Positions 7,644 to 10,998 of a stretch of DNA of 10,998 nucleotides are shown one piece after another (the first letter of the stretch is position 1; each line of letters opens with the position of its first letter). Made by a program: the position numbers and the translations under genes. The stretch covers positions 1 to 10,998 of the forward strand of contig JAPKZC010000480.1 of NCBI GenBank assembly GCA_026394025.1, in the 5' to 3' direction. This DNA comes from Candidatus Solibacter sp. (GTDB lineage Bacteria > Acidobacteriota > Terriglobia > Bryobacterales > Bryobacteraceae). Below the pieces are notes generated by a model that had not been told where the DNA came from, ran no database searches, and worked only from the letters and a program-made list of their open reading frames with translations.

Positions 7644-7772
7644 TCACCGGATCAGCAGCAGGGTGCCGGTAAGACGCAGGTCATCGCGCAGGACGCTCAA
7701 CACGGTCCTGGGCGGATCGGCGTGCACCGAATGACGCACTCCGTTGACATTCAAGTTCACTGGTTTAGCCAC
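7644..7772 (-). pseudogene. Truncated 2Fe-2S small subunit of xanthine/aldehyde dehydrogenase type
   Basis: This is a 42-codon frame starting with GTG at 7772. It reads VNLNVNGVRHSVHADPPRT, then VLSVLRDDLRLTGT, the conserved N-terminal ferredoxin fold of the iron-sulfur subunit of molybdenum hydroxylases (CoxS/XdhC/IorA type). Real members continue LTGTK.GC..G.CG.C to bind the first 2Fe-2S cluster. Here LTGT is followed by LLLIR and a stop, so no cluster Cys is present and the protein would be non-functional. Full-length subunits are about 150-160 aa. The start codon overlaps the end of the amidohydrolase gene by 8 nt, suggesting the two were once an operon. No continuation appears in the sequence beyond, so the rest was deleted rather than merely frameshifted. 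Confidence 0.65.
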
Positions 7773-8574
7773 GCCCGATTCGTCCTTTCAGGGTTGGCAG
7801 GAAACTTAGCGCGTTGTCCCGGGCGATGCGGCGGAAGGTGCGCTCATCGGCCGCCAGTTCCGCCAGCGTTCCGGCCGCGGTTTGCACCGCCGCCTTCGAC
7901 GCGAAGGGAAAGTCGCTCCCGAACACAACTCGCTGGGGACCAGCGAACTTCAGCAAGGCCGGCACCGTCACCGGATTCACGGAGAGAGCGACATCGTAGT
8001 ACAAGCGCTTGAGCTGCCCGATCGGGTCGGGCGCCTTGGGATCCTGCCGCCGGGCGATCCGCGTGGCGATGTACGGCATGGTACCGCCAGCGTGCGAGAA
8101 CACGAACTTTACGTTGGGGCAGCGCATCAGGGTCTCGCTGAAGAGCAGGCTGGTGATGGTCCGCGTGGTCTCTTGCGGGTACTCGATGGAGGAAGCCGGA
8201 ACCCCTACATTCACGCCCGCCGAGCAGGTGCAGGGCGTCGGGTGAAAGAAAACCACCGCCTTGCGCCTCTCCAGTTCGTCGAAGAACGGGGCGAAGTGCG
8301 GATCGCCCGGGTAGACGCCGTTGTAGCTGGTGAGGAGCCCGATCCCGTCCGCGCCCAGGACGTCGAAGGCATACTTCACTTCCGCGAGCGCGCCCTCCAC
8401 GTCGGGGAGGGGCATCGCGGCGAAGATGCCGAACCGGCCCGGATGATCGCCGGTCAATTTCTTTGCGTAGTCGTTGCACCCGCGGGCCACGCGCCGCGCC
8501 AGTCGCGTGTTATTCAGGGGAAATCCCGGGGCCGAAATCGAGGTCACCGCGGTTTCGATGCCGATCGCGTCCAT
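7765..8574 (-). pseudogene. Amidohydrolase-2 family metal enzyme, C-terminal part (frameshifted)
   Basis: This is a 269-aa frame from an internal ATG. It is the main TIM-barrel portion of an amidohydrolase of the ACMSD/2-amino-3-carboxymuconate decarboxylase-like group. Visible metal-site positions are KAVVFFHPTP (His 111), VKFVFSHAGGTMPYI (His 161) and RVVFGSDFPFAS (Asp 221). FAAMPLPDVEGALAEV and GADGIGLLTSYNGVYPGDP are also typical. The first metal motif, HxH, lies in a different frame at 8544-8762, so this fragment alone should not bind metal normally. The open frame extends upstream of the ATG as DPSASIEA, clearly continuing the N-terminal part. The family catalyses hydrolysis or non-oxidative decarboxylation of ring-derived acids; the substrate here is not readable. 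The stump of an oxidoreductase subunit overlaps its 3' end. Confidence 0.75.
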
Positions 8575-8762
8575 CGCCTCGATCGATGCCGACGGGTCGC
8601 ACGCCCGGCAGGTTCGCCGATGTTCGCCGTCCCCACCGCCGACAAGTAGTCCGGCGGCAGGATGTGGTGGTGCAGATCGATCAGTTTCGGCACCCCGGGA
8701 GCCGCTGCCAGGACTCCCACGGCGCCGCCGAGCAGTTCTCGACGAGACAGCATCCCGACCAT
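8544..8762 (-). pseudogene. Amidohydrolase-2 family enzyme, N-terminal part with Tat signal (frameshifted)
   Basis: The 5' part of the same gene reads MLSRRELLGGAVGVLAAAPG, a clear twin-arginine signal, then LIDLHHHILPPDYLSAVG with the HxH metal motif expected at the first barrel strand, and ANIGEPAG. After GEPAGR the frame degenerates into Arg/Ser-rich residues until a stop at 8544. The genuine sequence (DPSASIEAMDAIG) continues in another frame. The offset fits the net loss of one base (3n+1) near 8595-8610. The likely start is the ATG at 8753 rather than 8762: there is no Shine-Dalgarno sequence, but TAATAT lies 7 nt before 8753. With both parts joined the enzyme would be about 330 aa, the normal family size. 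Confidence 0.7.
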
Positions 8763-8766
8763 ATTA
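8761..8766 (-). promoter_or_regulatory. -10-like TAATAT of the amidohydrolase gene
   Basis: TAATAT on the minus strand lies 7 nt before the ATG at 8753 and overlaps the alternative ATG at 8762. With no Shine-Dalgarno sequence, this arrangement suggests a leaderless transcript starting at or near 8753. No clear -35 was seen. The palindrome at 8794-8814 would lie roughly 40-60 nt upstream of such a start. Confidence 0.35.
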
Positions 8767-8792
8767 CAGGGAACGGAAGGTGTGCGGCTCTT

Positions 8793-8830
8793 GTTACCGG
8801 TGACTCACTGGTAAAGCACGTTACCGAGTC
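8793..8830. promoter_or_regulatory. 21-bp palindromic operator candidate between divergent genes
   Basis: At 8794-8814 the arms TTACCGGTGA and TCACTGGTAA flank a single central C; 9 of 10 arm positions are complementary. The left arm is part of GTTACCGGTGAC (8793-8804), the best form of the motif seen upstream of the other genes. A further half-site, GTTACCGAGTC (8820-8830), follows. The site sits in the 182-nt region between the minus-strand amidohydrolase and the plus-strand esterase and so could control both. Size and symmetry fit a dimeric regulator, but its family cannot be assigned. Confidence 0.55.
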
Positions 8831-8872
8831 TGCGACAGCAATGGCGCCTGCAGACGCTGGACCGAATCGGAG

Positions 8873-8878
8873 TATGAT
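8873..8878 (+). promoter_or_regulatory. -10-like TATGAT upstream of the esterase
   Basis: TATGAT lies 66 nt before the preferred esterase start (8945) and 9 nt before an in-frame ATG at 8888. No convincing -35 was seen. Transcription from here would leave a leader of about 60 nt carrying the Shine-Dalgarno sequence near 8932-8938. Confidence 0.3.
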
Positions 8879-8944
8879 GTTTCCTGCATGGCCGACGAAA
8901 ACGGGTGGCTCTGCCGCCCTCATGACGATTTGGAGCGGATATCG

Positions 8945-9901
8945 ATGCGAACAAGGACTCTTCTTAGAATCTGTGTGGCGCTCGCCTGCGCAACTGCACT
9001 CTCGGTTGCCGTAGCGCAATCCGATCCTACGGTGGCCGTGACGGGCGGACAGATTCGCGGCCGCGCCCTCCAGTCGGGAGCCGTTTTCAAAGGCATTCCC
9101 TTCGCCGCGCAGCCGGTCGGCGAGTTGCGCTGGCGTGAGCCCGCTCCGGTCGTTCCGTGGACGGGAGTACGCGACGCGAGCTCCTTCGGAGCTTCCTGCG
9201 TGCAGGAAACTTCAACCTGGAACAAGCAGGAAGCCACCGGGAATAAAGAAGACTGTCTATACCTGAACGTCTGGACCCCCGAATGGCCCGCGAAGTCGGA
9301 GAAGCCCGTAATGTTGTGGCTTTACGGCGGTGGGAACACCGGCGGCGGCGCATCGGTGGATTACTTCGATGGCGTCTCGCTCAGCGGGAAAGGGGTGGTG
9401 CTGGTGACCATCAACTACCGGCTGGGGCTGTTCGGGTTCTTCGTGCATCCCGGGCTCACGGCGGAGTCCTCCCATCATGCTTCCGGTAACTACGGATTGC
9501 TCGATCAAATTGCCGCGCTCAAGTGGGTAAAGGACAACATTGCGCGATTCGGAGGAGATCCGAACAACGTAACGGTGTTCGGTCAGTCGGCGGGATCCGT
9601 CGATACCAGTTATCTGTTGGCCTCGCCTCTCGCCAAGGGCCTGTTCCAGCGCGCAATTCAAGAGAGTGGCCCTCCGATTCGCGACATGATGACTCTTGCC
9701 GAGGCGGAGCAAGCGGGCGAGAAGTTCGGCTCCAGCTTGAACGCACCGGCCGGGAAGGACGGAATCCAGTTTCTGCGCGATCTACCTGCGGAGCAACTGC
9801 AGAAGGCCTCCGTTTCGGTGCGCGGAGCCAATGGGCCGAATATTGGTCCGTCCCTTGACGGCTGGTTCATGCCAATGGAAAAGAGCACGCCATTCCGGTG
9901 A
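8945..9901 (+). pseudogene. Type-B carboxylesterase, N-terminal part (frame broken)
   Basis: This is a 318-aa frame of the COesterase (type-B carboxylesterase/lipase, alpha/beta hydrolase) family. It has a Sec signal (LLRICVALACATALSVAVA, cleavage near residue 24), VFKGIPFAAQPVGELRW, EDCLYLNVWTP (102-112), the oxyanion-hole region LYGGGN, and the nucleophile elbow VFGQSAGS with Ser about 215. Members hydrolyse carboxylic esters outside the cytoplasm. The start at 8945 is chosen because GGAGCGG lies about 7 nt before it and the signal peptide begins there; the upstream ATG at 8888 would add 19 unlikely residues. The frame ends prematurely after DGWFMPMEKSTPFR, where homologs continue through the catalytic Glu and His. 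Those are encoded in another frame from about 9877, so the triad is split between the two parts. The shared operator palindrome lies about 130 nt upstream. Confidence 0.75.
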
Positions 9902-10509
9902 TGATCGGCAATAATGCCCGTGAGCAAGGGGGGCCTGCGCCGGACGCGCTACGCAAGGCGGTCGCCGATGCCTACGGCATCAACGCGCAGAAGGCGCTCG
10001 CCTACTACGGCTTGACAGGTCCCGGAGAGGGGAACAGCGATCCGCTGTACGGGCCGGCAGTCTTGCAGTATTCCGCGGACGTACGCTATCGCTGCGGCGC
10101 AGTAGCGGAAGCGATCTGGCACACAGCCGCGAATCATCCGGTTTACGAGTATCAGTTCGATCACGCCATCGCCGGGCGGCCCGCGACGCAACATTCCGCA
10201 GAGGTCCCCTACGTCTTCGGAAATCTCCTGCCCGGCGGCTTTCTCGGCGGACCGTACACGGACGCCGATCGGAAGATTTCGAACGACATGCAAACCTACT
10301 GGACGAACTTCGCCAGGACGGGGGACCCTAATGGGCCGGGAATGCCGAAATGGCCGAGATTCGATCCTTCGGCGCGGGCTTTCCTGGAGTTCACGGACCA
10401 CGGGCCTGTCGCCAAAGAAGGGCTGCGCCGGGAGATTTGCGACCTCTATCTGGAGAACCTGAAGCACGCGATGACGCAGCCGGGGGGAAAACTACCGGCA
10501 TCCCGCTGA
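9898..10509 (+). pseudogene. Type-B carboxylesterase, C-terminal part (frame broken)
   Basis: This is the continuation of the esterase in another frame. It is listed from the GTG at 9898, but the homologous sequence already starts near 9877 as GKEHAIPVMIGNNAREQG. That stretch carries the likely catalytic Glu (in AREQG); the catalytic His lies in QHSAEVPYVFGN. MQTYWTNFARTGDPNGPG and WPRFDP are typical family C-terminal motifs. About 203 aa follow the GTG, and the joined protein would be near 520 aa, normal for the family. Between DGWFMP and GKEHAIP, homologs usually carry about ten more residues (a segment like SPxxVFAxG), so a short deletion of 3n+1 bases (around 28) rather than a single missing base is likely. 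This half lacks the nucleophile and a signal peptide and would be inactive alone. Confidence 0.7.
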
Positions 10510-10630
10510 CCCCCCGCTCATTGCGAGGAAGCACAGCCCGCCTCACGGAATCCGCGAGTTTCTCCAAACCGGTGCACTTCATTAATTCTGTTGCACTTCT
10601 GCTTGTTCGCGGCGGGTTCTCAGCGAGGTA

Positions 10631-10664
10631 TGTCACGGCGATGTCACGACGGCGTCACTGTAAC
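10631..10664. promoter_or_regulatory. 11-bp-phased GTCAC repeats and shared motif upstream of the second receptor
   Basis: TGTCAC (10631), TGTCAC (10642) and CGTCAC (10653) repeat with an exact 11-bp period, about one helical turn, as in direct-repeat sites of OmpR/PhoB-type regulators. The last copy overlaps GTTACAGTGAC on the minus strand (10664-10654), a one-base-shorter form of the motif found in the other upstream regions. It lies in the 282-nt gap between the esterase and the second receptor, about 130-160 nt before the receptor ATG. The rest of that gap shows a TGCACTTC direct repeat (10573, 10592) and a TATACT box. Confidence 0.4.
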
Positions 10665-10692
10665 ATCGTGGGCGGCGCGCCGGTGCCTGCAA

Positions 10693-10698
10693 TATACT
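10693..10698 (+). promoter_or_regulatory. -10-like TATACT of the second receptor gene
   Basis: TATACT lies 93 nt before the ATG at 10792. A -35 is not recognisable in the GC-rich sequence 17 nt upstream, as might be expected for an activator-dependent promoter. Confidence 0.3.
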
Positions 10699-10791
10699 GG
10701 GCACCTATCGCTTGCCGGGGGGTGCGAATCGCAGTTGACCTGGATTCGCATACATCCTTGAGTTGGGTGAAATCGCTTTCTGGAGAGTGCC

Positions 10792-10998
10792 ATGCATCCT
10801 CGTTCGATCAGCAGTGCTACCTCGGTCCGCCTGCGGACTTTCGGTTGTCTCGTCTTTCTGATCTGGGCAGGTATAGCGTCGATGTACGCCCAATCGACCG
10901 GATCGGTGGTCGGCACCGTGACCGATTCGTCCGGCGCCAACTTCGCGGGAGGGCCCGTAACCCTCACCAATATTGGGACCTCCGAGCGCCGTGCAGGC
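10792..10998 (+). CDS. Second Oar-like TonB-dependent receptor, 5' end only
   Basis: Sixty-nine codons are present before the window edge. The N-terminus has a Sec signal with a long n-region (hydrophobic FGCLVFLIWAGIASMYA, cleavage before QSTGS). It continues STGSVVGTVTDSSGANFAGG, then PVTLTNIGTSERRAG, the carboxypeptidase-regulatory-like domain that opens Oar-like receptors; compare GKVQGRVTDPTDAVVPGASV in the receptor at 1182-4655. By analogy the full protein should exceed 1000 aa and be located in the outer membrane. The start is supported by TGGAGA about 7 nt before the ATG. It is transcribed in the same direction as the esterase but after a 282-nt gap with its own promoter-like elements, so it is probably independent. 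Confidence 0.8.
   Translation, partial: MHPRSISSATSVRLRTFGCLVFLIWAGIASMYAQSTGSVVGTVTDSSGANFAGGPVTLTNIGTSERRAG

Noticed and set aside
7882..8649. Plus-strand open frame of about 255 codons across the amidohydrolase
   Set aside because: Arg/His-rich shadow. The amidohydrolase metal motifs are on the minus strand.
8888..8944. N-terminal extension of the esterase from the ATG at 8888
   Set aside because: It would put 19 polar residues before a typical signal peptide. The ATG at 8945 has a good Shine-Dalgarno sequence. It is kept only as a possible leaderless start.
10644..10970. Minus-strand 108-codon frame opposite the second receptor start
   Set aside because: It lies over the promoter region and signal peptide of a supported gene, with shadow-like composition.

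Overview
The window looks like chromosome of a high-GC soil acidobacterium of the Solibacter/Bryobacter type. This is inferred from family content, not from a marker gene. The evidence is two large outer-membrane receptors of the Oar-like TonB-dependent type (carboxypeptidase-regulatory domain, plug, barrel) and a run of exported catabolic enzymes, several with twin-arginine (Tat-like) signals. No rRNA, tRNA, CRISPR array or insertion sequence was seen.

Layout, left to right. A minus-strand MmgE/PrpD-family gene (start at 854) runs off the left edge. A spacer (855-1181) holds an orphan coding remnant and a perfect 9-bp hairpin. An intact minus-strand TonB-dependent receptor of 1157 aa occupies 1182-4655, with a strong Shine-Dalgarno sequence. 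After a 296-nt regulatory gap comes a minus-strand group: a ceramidase-like gene split by a frameshift (6196-7535), a 34-aa small ORF (6055-6159), and a Tat-tagged galactose-mutarotase-like protein (4952-6055) whose ATG overlaps the small ORF's stop codon. Upstream lie a 42-aa stump of a 2Fe-2S xanthine/aldehyde dehydrogenase small subunit (7644-7772) and a frameshifted amidohydrolase (7765-8762). Divergent from these is a plus-strand type-B carboxylesterase (8945-10509), broken by an apparent small internal deletion. At the right edge a second receptor of the same class begins (10792).

The picture is a secreted degradation cluster. Outer-membrane receptors would import or sense a ligand, while exported hydrolases, a mutarotase-like protein and an MmgE/PrpD protein process organic substrates outside the cytoplasm. 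Between the two receptors, three enzyme genes carry frame disruptions and one is only a stump. The receptors and the mutarotase-like gene look intact, as does the visible part of the MmgE/PrpD gene. This is either real gene decay or, for the two single-base events, possible sequence error.

The most interesting signal is regulatory. A motif close to GTWACYRGTGAC recurs in every upstream region of the window (937-955, 4796-4840, 7584-7616, 8793-8830, 10654-10664). Its best form is a 21-bp near-perfect palindrome between the divergent amidohydrolase and esterase genes. This suggests one transcription factor controlling the whole neighbourhood. Three promoters also have a -10-like hexamer only 7-9 nt before an ATG, which suggests leaderless transcripts.
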